Assembly (NCBI GenBank): GCA_016195145.1
Contig: JACQAF010000218.1
Span: forward strand, 1-17,812
Direction of reading: 5' to 3'
Length of the DNA: 17,812 nt
Source: Rhodospirillales bacterium
Lineage (GTDB): Bacteria; Pseudomonadota; Alphaproteobacteria; CACIAM-22H2
Every line of letters begins with the position of its first letter. The stretch's first letter is position 1. Positions 7,240-14,940 of the stretch are shown piece after piece. A program made the translations under genes and the position numbers. Under the pieces are notes generated by a model, which made no database searches, was not told the origin of the DNA, and worked only from the letters and a program-made list of their open reading frames with translations.

Positions 7240-8628
7240 ATGGCCGAGTACGATTTCGACCTGTTCACCATCGGCGCCGGCTCGGGCGGCGTCGCTGCGT
7301 CGCGCCGGGCGGCGGCCTATGGCGCACGGGTCGCCATCGCCGAATCGGTGCGCATCGGCGGCACCTGCGTGCTACGCGGCTGCGTGCCGAAGAAGCTGCT
7401 GATCTACGGCGTCCACTTCGCCGAGGATATCCGCGACGCCGCCGGCTATGGCTGGAACATCGACGGCGCGCGGCTCGACTGGGCGAAGCTGATCGCGGCC
7501 AAGGATCGCGAGCTCGATCGCCTCAACGGCATCTACATCAAGATGCTCGGCGATTCGAAGGTGACGATGCTCGAAGGGCGGGCGCAGCTCGTCGGCCCCA
7601 ACGCGGTCGAGCTCGGCGGGCGCACCTATACGGCCAAACATATTCTGATCGCCACCGGCGGCCGGCCCGATCTGCCGCCCGTGCCGGGCATCGAGCACGC
7701 GATCACCTCGGACGGCGCGCTCGATCTCAAGCGCCTGCCGCGCCGCATCGCCATCGTCGGCGGCGGCTATATCGCGGTCGAGTTCGCCGGCATTTTCAAC
7801 GCCGCCGGCGTCGAGGTGCGGCAGATCATTCGCGGCGACCGCATCCTGCGCGGTTTCGACGACGATGTGCGCGACCATCTGGCCGCCGAGATGACCAAGA
7901 AAAGCATCGTCATCGACAGCGAGACCCAGATTACAGGCATCGCGCCGGCCGGCTACGCTTACCGCCTCGCCACCCATGCCGGCGGGTCGATCGAGACCGA
8001 TTTGGTGATGTACGCGACCGGCCGGCGGCCGAACACCGGGGATACGGGGCTCGAAGCGGTCGGCGTTCAGCTCAACAAGCGCAAGGCGATCGCCGTCGAC
8101 GAATGGCAGCAGACGACCGTGCCCGGCATATACGCCATCGGCGACTGCACCGACCGCCTCAATTTGACGCCGGTCGCCATCGCCGAAGGACGCGGGCTGG
8201 CTGAGACGCTGTTCAATCGCAACCCGATGCGGATGGACCATAACGACGTGCCGTCGGCGGTGTTCAGCCAGCCGCCGGTCGGCGTCGTCGGCCTCAGCGA
8301 GGCGGCCGCGCGCAAGCTCGGCGAGGTCGATATCTACCGCGCCGTCTTCCGGCCGATGAAGCACACCATGTCGGGCCGCGACGAGAAGGCGATGATGAAG
8401 CTGGTGGTCGATCGCGCCACCGACCGGGTGTGCGGCGTGCACATGGTCGGGGCGGACGCGCCCGAAATCGTCCAGTCGCTCGCCGTCGCGGTCAAGGCCG
8501 GCGTCACCAAGCGGCAATGGGATCGCACGGTCGCGGTTCATCCGACGACGGCCGAGGAATTCGTGCTGATGCGCGAACCGGTCAAGCAACCGGCCAAGCC
8601 GGCGCTGGCCAAGGGCGTGGCGGAATAG
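7240..8628 (+). CDS. gor: Glutathione-disulfide reductase
   Basis: Cytoplasmic FAD enzyme of 462 residues that reduces GSSG to GSH with NADPH. The N-terminal FAD motif is IGAGSGGVAASRRAA. The redox-active pair is Cys43/Cys48 in GGTCVLRGCVPKK. The second dinucleotide fold GGGYIAVEFAGIFNAAG (from about Gly174) is followed by Arg198 and Arg204, the positions known in E. coli Gor to select NADPH over NADH. The C-terminal dimer-interface motif HPTTAEEF carries His434 and Glu439 of the partner active site. These features favour glutathione reductase over trypanothione, mercuric or dihydrolipoyl relatives. A short Lys/Pro/Ala tail ends the protein. The ribosome binding site is weak. The DoxX gene follows after 37 bases and the GlcG-like gene precedes, so the three may form one transcript. 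Confidence 0.96.
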   Translation: MAEYDFDLFTIGAGSGGVAASRRAAAYGARVAIAESVRIGGTCVLRGCVPKKLLIYGVHFAEDIRDAAGYGWNIDGARLDWAKLIAAKDRELDRLNGIYIKMLGDSKVTMLEGRAQLVGPNAVELGGRTYTAKHILIATGGRPDLPPVPGIEHAITSDGALDLKRLPRRIAIVGGGYIAVEFAGIFNAAGVEVRQIIRGDRILRGFDDDVRDHLAAEMTKKSIVIDSETQITGIAPAGYAYRLATHAGGSIETDLVMYATGRRPNTGDTGLEAVGVQLNKRKAIAVDEWQQTTVPGIYAIGDCTDRLNLTPVAIAEGRGLAETLFNRNPMRMDHNDVPSAVFSQPPVGVVGLSEAAARKLGEVDIYRAVFRPMKHTMSGRDEKAMMKLVVDRATDRVCGVHMVGADAPEIVQSLAVAVKAGVTKRQWDRTVAVHPTTAEEFVLMREPVKQPAKPALAKGVAE

Positions 8629-8665
8629 GGACCGTCGGTCCATCGCCTGAAACGGGGAGGGGCGC

Positions 8666-9127
8666 ATGTCGCTCGGCGAACGGGGGCAGGGCGGGACGGG
8701 GCAACGCGAGGCGTTGGCCCTGCTGGCGATCCGCTTGGCCGCGGGATATTTCCTGCTGGTCTGGGGGGCGAGCAAAATCGTCATCCCCGAACAGACGCAG
8801 GCGTTATTCGCCTATTTCTACGGCATCAATCTGGGCGAAGCGCTGCCCTATGCGCTTGGCTCCGCGCAGCTCGCCGTTGCCGCGGGGATCGTCCTCGGAT
8901 TTCAGCGCCGCATCGTCTACGGCCTCGGCTTCCTGATCCACGGTACGACGGTGCTGATCACCGCGAAGTTCTGGCTGTTCCCCTTGGTGATCGAGGACGG
9001 CATACCGATCTACCGATCCTATGTCACGTCCCTACCGGCGCTGGCGGCGTTCATCGCGCTTTATGCCTTCCGCGATCACGACCGCTGGTCGCTCGATTCC
9101 TGGCTGGCGCGACGACGGCGCGCCTGA
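8666..9127 (+). CDS. DoxX family integral membrane protein
   Basis: A 153-residue protein with four predicted membrane helices at about 16-36, 58-78, 82-104 and 118-136. The family-like N-terminal block ALALLAIRLAAGYFLLVWGASKI is present. DoxX-family proteins are small inner-membrane proteins. Some act with thioredoxin- or thiosulfate-linked partners in handling sulfur or oxidative stress, but most lack a proven role. GGGGAGG lies a few bases before ATG 8666. Its position after gor fits a thiol-redox theme, which is inference. It ends 3 bases before the convergent stop of the ElyC-like gene. Confidence 0.82.
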   Translation: MSLGERGQGGTGQREALALLAIRLAAGYFLLVWGASKIVIPEQTQALFAYFYGINLGEALPYALGSAQLAVAAGIVLGFQRRIVYGLGFLIHGTTVLITAKFWLFPLVIEDGIPIYRSYVTSLPALAAFIALYAFRDHDRWSLDSWLARRRRA

Positions 9128-9130
9128 CGC

Positions 9131-9919
9131 CTAGGGCGCCGGGAACAGCGCGTCGGTGTGACCGAGGAGATAATAGACGACCAGCCCGGTCCATTCGCGC
9201 AATCCCGTTTCAAGCTTGCCAAGGCCGTTATCGAAGCTGAGCGCGAAGCGCCAGCGCAAGGTCGCCTCGGTCAGGAAATCGACCGGGTAGGCGACGATTT
9301 TCCATCCGGCGCGGCGGAAGACGCCCATCGAGCGCGGCATGTGCCGGGCCGAGGTGACCAGGAGCCAGGTTTCCTCGGGCGGCGGCTCGACAAGCCGGAA
9401 GGTGAGGATTGCGTTCTCGTAGGTATTGCGCGAGCGATCCTCGAACGTCACACGATTTGGGTCGAGCCCGACCATGGCGAAGACGATGCGCATAGCCTCG
9501 GCCTCACTCTGTTCCTGGCGCAGCATCTGGCCCGATCCGCCGGTGAAGACGAGGCGGGCGTCGGGATAATGCTTGGCCAGGGCGGCGAAGGCGATCAGGC
9601 GCGAAGCGCCGCCGTATAGCGCCGGCTGGCCGCGCGACAGCGTGCGGAACTGGTCGATCTCGCCGCCGAGCATGATGATGCCGTCGACCTTGGCGGGCAT
9701 CTCGCGCGGCACGGGAAAGCGCCCTTCGAGCGAATGCAACAGCCATTTGCCGACCGGGACGATCTGCACGCCGACACTGGCGACGAGCGCCAGCATCACC
9801 AGCCCCCGGCCAAGATTTCTGTACCGGGTCCACAACAAGGGCGCCCCGGCCAGCAGGACGAGGAACGCCAGTGCCGTTGGATTGACCAGAGTCCAGCCGA
9901 TCTTCGATAGCTCGAACAT
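9131..9919 (-). CDS. YdcF/ElyC-like DUF218 membrane protein
   Basis: A 262-residue protein starting at ATG 9919 with two N-terminal membrane helices (about 12-30 and 38-56), followed by a DUF218 domain on the far side of the membrane. Family motifs are GIIMLGG (80-86), ARLVFTGGSG (121-130), EDRSRNTYENA (160-170) and LLVTSARHMPRSM (186-198). The layout matches E. coli ElyC, an envelope-biogenesis factor affecting lipid-carrier-dependent peptidoglycan synthesis. YdcF and SanA share the domain, so the exact role is open. An in-frame ATG at 9976 would add 19 residues with no hydrophobic or conserved content, so the inner start is preferred; neither has a strong ribosome site. It converges on doxX with a 3-base gap and diverges from aroG. 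Confidence 0.85.
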   Translation of the reverse strand: MFELSKIGWTLVNPTALAFLVLLAGAPLLWTRYRNLGRGLVMLALVASVGVQIVPVGKWLLHSLEGRFPVPREMPAKVDGIIMLGGEIDQFRTLSRGQPALYGGASRLIAFAALAKHYPDARLVFTGGSGQMLRQEQSEAEAMRIVFAMVGLDPNRVTFEDRSRNTYENAILTFRLVEPPPEETWLLVTSARHMPRSMGVFRRAGWKIVAYPVDFLTEATLRWRFALSFDNGLGKLETGLREWTGLVVYYLLGHTDALFPAP

Positions 9920-9959
9920 AACGATTTCAATACCTAAGGATGTGCTGTCTTGGCAAATA

Positions 9960-9973
9960 GGCCGCTTGCGGCC
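9960..9973. repeat. Inverted repeat GGCCGC-TT-GCGGCC in the divergent intergenic region
   Basis: Six-base arms around TT, between the ElyC-like gene (-) and aroG (+). It could be a regulator site serving either gene, but a GC-only arm of six is not rare in DNA of this composition. Confidence 0.25.
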
Positions 9974-9994
9974 CATATATCGGGCCTGTTAAGT

Positions 9995-10003
9995 TTATCC
10001 ACA
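9995..10003 (+). promoter_or_regulatory. Perfect DnaA-box sequence upstream of aroG
   Basis: TTATCCACA matches the DnaA consensus exactly, 26 bases before the aroG ATG. I saw no second box, AT-rich unwinding element or dnaA/dnaN/gidA genes nearby, so this is not called an origin. It may be a chance match or a DnaA-responsive promoter site. Confidence 0.35.
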
Positions 10004-10029
10004 ACCTCGACAATTGGATAACCCCTGCC

Positions 10030-11436
10030 ATGGCCGCGACCTCGACCGTCAAGTGGACTCCCGAAACGTGGCGTAGCAAATCAATCCGCCAAACGCCAGA
10101 TTATCCGGATATGGCGGCGCTGGAGGATGTCGAGGCGCGGCTCAAGGGATTCCCCCCATTGGTTTTCGCCGGCGAGGCGCGGGCCCTCCAGGACTCACTC
10201 GCTAAGGTTGCCGAAGGAAAAGCCGTTCTACTGCAAGGCGGCGATTGCGCCGAAAGCTTCGCCGAATTCAACGCCAACAACATTCGCGATTCGTTCAAGG
10301 TGTTGCTCCAGATGACCGTGGTGCTGATGTACGGCGCCGGTCTGCCGGTGGTGAAGGTCGGGCGCATGGCCGGGCAGTTCGCCAAGCCGCGCTCCGCCGA
10401 CACGGAAACCATCGATGGCGTGACCCTGCCCGCCTATCGCGGCGACATCATCAATGGCATCGAGTTCAACGCCGCGGCGCGCGCGCCGGATCCGCAGCGC
10501 ATGGTGCAATGCTACAGCCAGTCGGCGGCGACGCTCAATCTCCTGCGCGCCTTCGCCCATGGCGGCTATGCCGACCTGCATCGCGTCCACCGCTGGACGC
10601 TCGGTTTCGTCGAGCGGAGCCCGGCCGGCGAGCGGTTCCGCGAGCTCGCCGACCATATCGCTCACGCCCTGACCTTCATGGAAGCGTGCGGCCTGACCGC
10701 CGCGCTGACGCCCCAGATTCGCGAGGCCGAGGTCTATACCTCGCACGAGGCGCTGCTGCTGCCCTATGAGCAGGCGCTGACCCGCATCGATTCGACGACC
10801 GGCGACTGGTACGATTGCTCGGCCCACATGGTGTGGATCGGCGAACGCACGCGCCAGCTCGATGGCGCGCATGTCGAATTCGTGCGCGGCATCAAGAACC
10901 CGATCGGCCTCAAATGCGGGCCAACGATGGAGCCCGACGATCTGATCCGGCTGATCGACATCCTGAACCCGGCCAACAAGCCGGGCCGGTTGACGCTGAT
11001 TGCGCGCATGGGGTCGGACAAGGTCGAGGCGAAGCTGCCGGCGCTGGTCCGGCGCGCGCAGCGCGAGGGCCGCAAGATCGCATGGTCATGCGACCCGATG
11101 CATGGCAACACCATCAAGTCGGGCAACGGCTACAAGACCCGGCCGTTCGACCGCATCCTTGCCGAGGTGCGCGGCTTCATGGCCGTTCACCGCGCCGAAG
11201 GGACCTATGCCGGCGGCGTCCATTTCGAGATGACCGGGCAGAACGTCACCGAATGCATCGGCGGGGCGGAGGCGATCACCGAGCATGCGCTGGCCGATCG
11301 CTACCACACCCATTGCGACCCCCGGCTCAACGGCAGCCAGGCCATCGAACTTGCCTTCCTGATCGCGGAGGAACTTAAGGCCGGTCGCGTCGACGCCGCC
11401 AATGGCGGCGCACGACGAACAGCCGCCGCTTCCTGA
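10030..11436 (+). CDS. aroG: 3-deoxy-7-phosphoheptulonate (DAHP) synthase, class II
   Basis: First enzyme of the shikimate pathway: condenses PEP and erythrose-4-P to DAHP in the cytoplasm. The 468 residues match class II (plant/mycobacterial AroG type) rather than the E. coli class I enzymes. The metal ligands known for M. tuberculosis AroG (Cys87, His369, Glu411, Asp441) have counterparts here at Cys73 (QGGDCAESF), His358 (CDPMHGNT), Glu400 (GGVHFEMTGQNVTEC) and Asp430 (CDPRLNGSQ), with the same spacing among the last three. An N-terminal extension (WTPETWRSKSIRQTPDYPD) is standard for the class. ATG 10030 has no good Shine-Dalgarno but is the only start that keeps this extension. The pncB-like gene overlaps the end or starts one base after the stop, so translation is probably coupled. 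The symbol follows mycobacterial usage. Confidence 0.95.
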   Translation: MAATSTVKWTPETWRSKSIRQTPDYPDMAALEDVEARLKGFPPLVFAGEARALQDSLAKVAEGKAVLLQGGDCAESFAEFNANNIRDSFKVLLQMTVVLMYGAGLPVVKVGRMAGQFAKPRSADTETIDGVTLPAYRGDIINGIEFNAAARAPDPQRMVQCYSQSAATLNLLRAFAHGGYADLHRVHRWTLGFVERSPAGERFRELADHIAHALTFMEACGLTAALTPQIREAEVYTSHEALLLPYEQALTRIDSTTGDWYDCSAHMVWIGERTRQLDGAHVEFVRGIKNPIGLKCGPTMEPDDLIRLIDILNPANKPGRLTLIARMGSDKVEAKLPALVRRAQREGRKIAWSCDPMHGNTIKSGNGYKTRPFDRILAEVRGFMAVHRAEGTYAGGVHFEMTGQNVTECIGGAEAITEHALADRYHTHCDPRLNGSQAIELAFLIAEELKAGRVDAANGGARRTAAAS

Positions 11437-12501
11437 CATGGACGACAGGGGAGCAAAGGGCGCGTCCGCAACGCGGACGGCGCCCGAGCCGCGAGTCGAG
11501 GACGTTCCGCGGCTGACCGACCATTATTTCAACAAGACGCGGGCGGCGGTGCAGCGCTTCGGCGATGTCAACGTCACCTACGCCGTGTTCATGCGCCGGC
11601 CGGTGATTCTCACGCCGCGCCTTGCCGTCGATTGGCTCAACGCCATTGCCGCGGCGCGCGGCACGCGCTTCGATATCGATCTGCCGCACCAAGAGGGCGA
11701 TTGGGTCGGTGCCGGCGATCCGCTGATGTATGTGAAGGGGCCGCTGGTTCATCTGGTCGATCTGGAAACGATTTATCTCCAGAAATTCGGCCCTGCCTGC
11801 GTCGCCGCCTACAACGCCTATACGATGTGCGTCGATCTGCCCAAGGTGGCGTTTCTCGCCATGGATGCGCGGCACTGCGCCGGCGGCGACATGGCCGATA
11901 TGATGGCCTATGCCGCCTCGGTCGGGTCGGCGGCGGCCAAGCGCGAGGTCGGAGCGGTCGGGTTCGTCGCCAATGCCACTGACGCGACGGCGCATTATTT
12001 CGGCCAGCCGCGCGGCCGCGGCACCATGCCGCATGCGCTGATCGGCTACGCCGGCTCGACCGTGCGCGCGGCCGAAATGCTGCACGAAACCTTCCCGGCC
12101 GAGGATCTGGTCGTACTGGTCGATTATTACGGCGCCGAGATCGCCGATTCGATCGCCGTCTGTCGCCGCTTCCCCGAGCTTGCTGCCGCCGGGCGGCTCG
12201 GCATGCGCCTCGACACCCATGGCGGGCGATATGTCGAGGGGCTCGATCTGGCGATATCCTACGCCGTGCTCGAACGCAACGCGCCGCAGGCGATCCGCGG
12301 CTATCGCACCGAAACCGAGCTGCGCCACCTTGGGCGAAGTGCAAGACCATGGCGGTCGCCAACGTGCCGGTGGACGTGATCGGCACCGGCTCCTATCTGC
12401 CCGAAACCTGGACCGAAACCTACGCCACCGCCGATATCGTCGAATACGACGGCAAGCCGTCGGTCAAGGTCGGCCGCGAGTTCCTGCTGCGAAAGAAATA
12501 G
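11402..12501 (+). pseudogene. pncB: Nicotinate phosphoribosyltransferase, broken by one internal out-of-frame deletion near the 3' end
   Basis: The enzyme makes nicotinate mononucleotide from nicotinate and PRPP in NAD salvage. From ATG 11402 (or ATG 11438, one base after the aroG stop) the frame gives a clear NAPRTase-like body: LTDHYFNKTRAAVQRFGD, DLETIYLQKFGPACVAAYN, MDARHCAGGDMADMMAYA, GTMPHALIGYAGSTVRAAE, VLVDYYG and RLDTHGGRYVEGLD, reaching RTETELRHL at 12331. That frame then turns to nonsense and ends at 12377-12379. From about 12334 another frame continues the expected C-terminus, AKCKTMAVANVPVDVIGTGS, then YLPETWTETYATADIVEYDG, to TAG 12499-12501. About 30 residues that normally lie between the blocks are absent, a loss of roughly 90-105 bases with remainder 1 modulo 3. 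nadE follows after 65 bases, making an NAD module. Whether the break is real or an assembly gap is undecided. Confidence 0.88.
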
Positions 12502-12566
12502 CCGGCGCCGTCGTCCCGTTCCGGCCGCGGCGCGACAACGGTTGACGCGCGCCGCGCCGCCGCACA

Positions 12567-14249
12567 ATGTCACGAGCCATGACCACGACCAATTCGCTCG
12601 TCCTTGCCCTGGCGCAGATTAACCCCACCGTGGGCGACCTAGCCGGCAATGTCGCCCGGATCCGCAAGACGCGGACCGAGGCGCGCGCCGGAGGGGCCCA
12701 TCTTGTCGTCTATTCCGAGCTGGTCGTGGCCGGCTATCCGCCCGAGGATCTGGTGCTCAAGCCCGCCTTCCAGAGGGCGGTGCGCGAGGCGGTGGAGGGA
12801 TTGGCGCGCGACACGGCCGATGGCGGCCCGGCCATGCTGGTCGGCGCGCCGTGGGCGGATAACGGCAAGCTCTATAACGCCGCTCTCCTGCTCGACGGTG
12901 GCAAGATCGCGGCGACGCGCTACAAGCACGAGCTGCCCAATTACGGCGTATTCGACGAGAAGCGGGTTTTTGCGTCGGGGCCATTGCCGGGGCCGGTGGC
13001 CTTTCGCGGCGTGCGGCTCGGGGTGATGGTATGCGAGGACATGTGGTACCCCGACGTCGCCGAGTGCCTGGTCGAATCCGGCGCGCAGATTCTCGTCGTG
13101 CCGAACGGCAGCCCGTTCGAGACCGACAAACTCGACGAACGCATCGGGCTCGCCGTGGCGCGGGTGAGCGAAACCGGCCTGCCGCTCGTCTATGTCAACC
13201 AGGTCGGCGGCCAGGACGAACTGGTGTTCGACGGCGCGTCTTTCGTCCTCAACGCCGACCGGCAGCTGGCCATGCAGATGCCGGCCTTTGCCGAGGCGAT
13301 GCGGATCGTCGAATGGACGCCCGATGCCGCCGAAAAATGGCGGTGCGCGCCGGCGCGGATCGACAAGCCGCCCGAAGGAGCGGAGGCGATCTATCGGGCC
13401 CTGATGCTGGGCCTGCGCGATTACGTGAACAAGAACCGCTTTCCCGGCGTCATTCTCGGTCTGTCGGGCGGGATCGATTCGGCGCTGACGGCGGCGCTCG
13501 CCGTCGATGCGCTGGGGGCGGATCGGGTACATGCGGTGATGATGCCCTCACCCTATACCTCGCGCGAAAGTCTCGACGACGCGGCCGAGGTGGCGCGGCT
13601 GCTCGGCGTGCGCCTCGACACGGCGCCAATCAAGCCGGCGATGGACGCCTTTGCGGCCATGCTCGCGCCGCTGTTCAAGGGCGCCAACGCCGACATCACC
13701 GAAGAGAACATTCAGTCGCGGGCGCGCGGGTTGACGCTGATGGCGCTGTCGAACAAGTTCGGCCATATGGTCGTCTCGACCGGCAACAAGTCGGAAATGT
13801 CGGTCGGCTACGCGACGCTGTACGGCGACATGTGCGGCGGCTTCGCCGTGCTCAAGGATGTATACAAAATGACCGTGTTCGCGCTGTGCGAATGGCGCAA
13901 CGGCAACCTGCCTGCCGGCGCGCTGGGCCCGGCCGGGCCGGCGATGCCGCGCCGCGTGATCACCAAGCCGCCCACCGCTGAACTGAAGCCCGACCAGACC
14001 GACGAGGCCGCCCTCGGCCCCTATGCGAAGCTCGACGATATCCTGCATTGCCTGGTCGAGAAGGAAATGCCGGCCGCCGACATTGCGGCGCGCGGCCACG
14101 ATGCGGCCTTCGTCGCCCGGGTGCGCCGCATGGTCGATGCGGCGGAATACAAGCGGCGCCAAGCGGCCCCGGGGGTCAAAATCACCCGCCGCGCCTTCGG
14201 CCGCGACCGGCGCTATCCGATCACCAACGGCTTCAGGACCGAATCATGA
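12567..14249 (+). CDS. nadE: Glutamine-dependent NAD+ synthetase
   Basis: Final step of NAD synthesis: ATP-dependent amidation of nicotinate adenine dinucleotide using ammonia released from glutamine. It has 560 residues, normal for the two-domain type. The N-terminal nitrilase-fold glutaminase (about 9-260) has the full triad: Glu51 (YSELVVAGYPPEDL), Lys120 (RYKHELPNYGVFDEKRVF) and Cys156 (VMVCEDMWYPD). The C-terminal synthetase domain (about 275-550) has the ATP-pyrophosphatase loop SGGIDS at 300-305, then STGNKSEMSVGYATLYGDMCG and KPPTAELKPDQTDE. ATG 12567 and ATG 12579 are both possible starts; neither has a good ribosome site. The stop overlaps the next start as ATGA. With the pncB-like gene upstream it would carry nicotinate to NAD, needing only NadD from elsewhere. 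Confidence 0.97.
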   Translation: MSRAMTTTNSLVLALAQINPTVGDLAGNVARIRKTRTEARAGGAHLVVYSELVVAGYPPEDLVLKPAFQRAVREAVEGLARDTADGGPAMLVGAPWADNGKLYNAALLLDGGKIAATRYKHELPNYGVFDEKRVFASGPLPGPVAFRGVRLGVMVCEDMWYPDVAECLVESGAQILVVPNGSPFETDKLDERIGLAVARVSETGLPLVYVNQVGGQDELVFDGASFVLNADRQLAMQMPAFAEAMRIVEWTPDAAEKWRCAPARIDKPPEGAEAIYRALMLGLRDYVNKNRFPGVILGLSGGIDSALTAALAVDALGADRVHAVMMPSPYTSRESLDDAAEVARLLGVRLDTAPIKPAMDAFAAMLAPLFKGANADITEENIQSRARGLTLMALSNKFGHMVVSTGNKSEMSVGYATLYGDMCGGFAVLKDVYKMTVFALCEWRNGNLPAGALGPAGPAMPRRVITKPPTAELKPDQTDEAALGPYAKLDDILHCLVEKEMPAADIAARGHDAAFVARVRRMVDAAEYKRRQAAPGVKITRRAFGRDRRYPITNGFRTES

Positions 14250-14940
14250 CCATCCGGATTTGCATTGCCGGGGCGACCGGTTGGGTCGGCCGGGAACTGA
14301 TGCGCGCCGTCGCCGCGAGCGAGGACCTTGCCTTAGCCGGCGCGGTGGCACGTCGTGCGGCGGGCGAGGTGGCGGGCGGCGTAAAGATTTCCGCCACGCT
14401 CGATGCTGCGCTGGCGACGCCGACCGATGTCGTCGTCGACTACACCAAGCCCGATGCAGTGAAGGGGTATGTTCTGCATGCGATCGGGCGCGGCGTTGCC
14501 GTGGTTGTCGGTACGTCGGGGCTCGGCGCCGACGACTATGCCGAGATCGATCGCGCGGCGCGGGCCAAGGGCGTGGGCGTCGTCGCCGCCGGAAATTTCT
14601 CGCTGACCGCGGCATTGTGAGCGGCACCGCCCGCGAGCTGGCCGAGCGCCTGAATGCCGTTCGCAAGCCCGGCACGGCGCTGCCGGTCGACAAACTGCGC
14701 GGGCCGCAGGAAACCCGGGGCGCCGCCATCGGTGCGACGCGGGTTCACTCGTTGCGCCTGCCCGGCTATGTGCTGTCGTGCGAGGCAATCCTCGGCATGC
14801 CAAGCGAGCGCTTGTCGATCCGCCACGACGCGGGCGAAAGTGCTACGCCGTATGTCGCCGGCACGCTGCTGGCGGTGCGGCGGGTCGGTGGCGTGACCGG
14901 GCTCGTGCGCGGCCTCGATACGCTGCTGTTCGGGCCATGA
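14246..14940 (+). pseudogene. DapB-like reductase (4-hydroxy-tetrahydrodipicolinate reductase family), broken by one internal out-of-frame deletion
   Basis: ATG 14246 overlaps the nadE stop as ATGA. The first frame gives an NAD(P)-binding fold, IRICIAGATGWVGRELMRAV, then VDYTKPDAVKGYVLHAIGRG, VAVVVGTSGLGADDYAEIDR and AAGNFSLTAAL, and stops at TGA 14618-14620. Another frame resumes with SGTARELAERLNAVRKPGTA from 14620, then GAAIGATRVHSLRLPGYVLS, LSIRHDAGESATPYVAGTLLA and ends at TGA 14938-14940. The missing part is the region before DAPSGTA that carries the DapB catalytic segment: about 28 residues, a loss of roughly 82-88 bases. Both halves look like a divergent DapB paralogue (HDAG in place of HRASSR) rather than the standard lysine-pathway enzyme, so I give no symbol. 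Whether it makes tetrahydrodipicolinate is uncertain. The gltX start overlaps its stop. Confidence 0.85.

Noticed and set aside
9995..10003. Replication origin suggested by the DnaA box
   Set aside because: A single box, no AT-rich unwinding region and no origin-associated genes nearby.
12527..12556. GC-only inverted repeat (9-bp arms, 13-base loop) between pncB and nadE
   Set aside because: Built only of G and C in DNA of that composition, has no T tract and ends about 10 bases before the nadE start. Chance pairing is likely.
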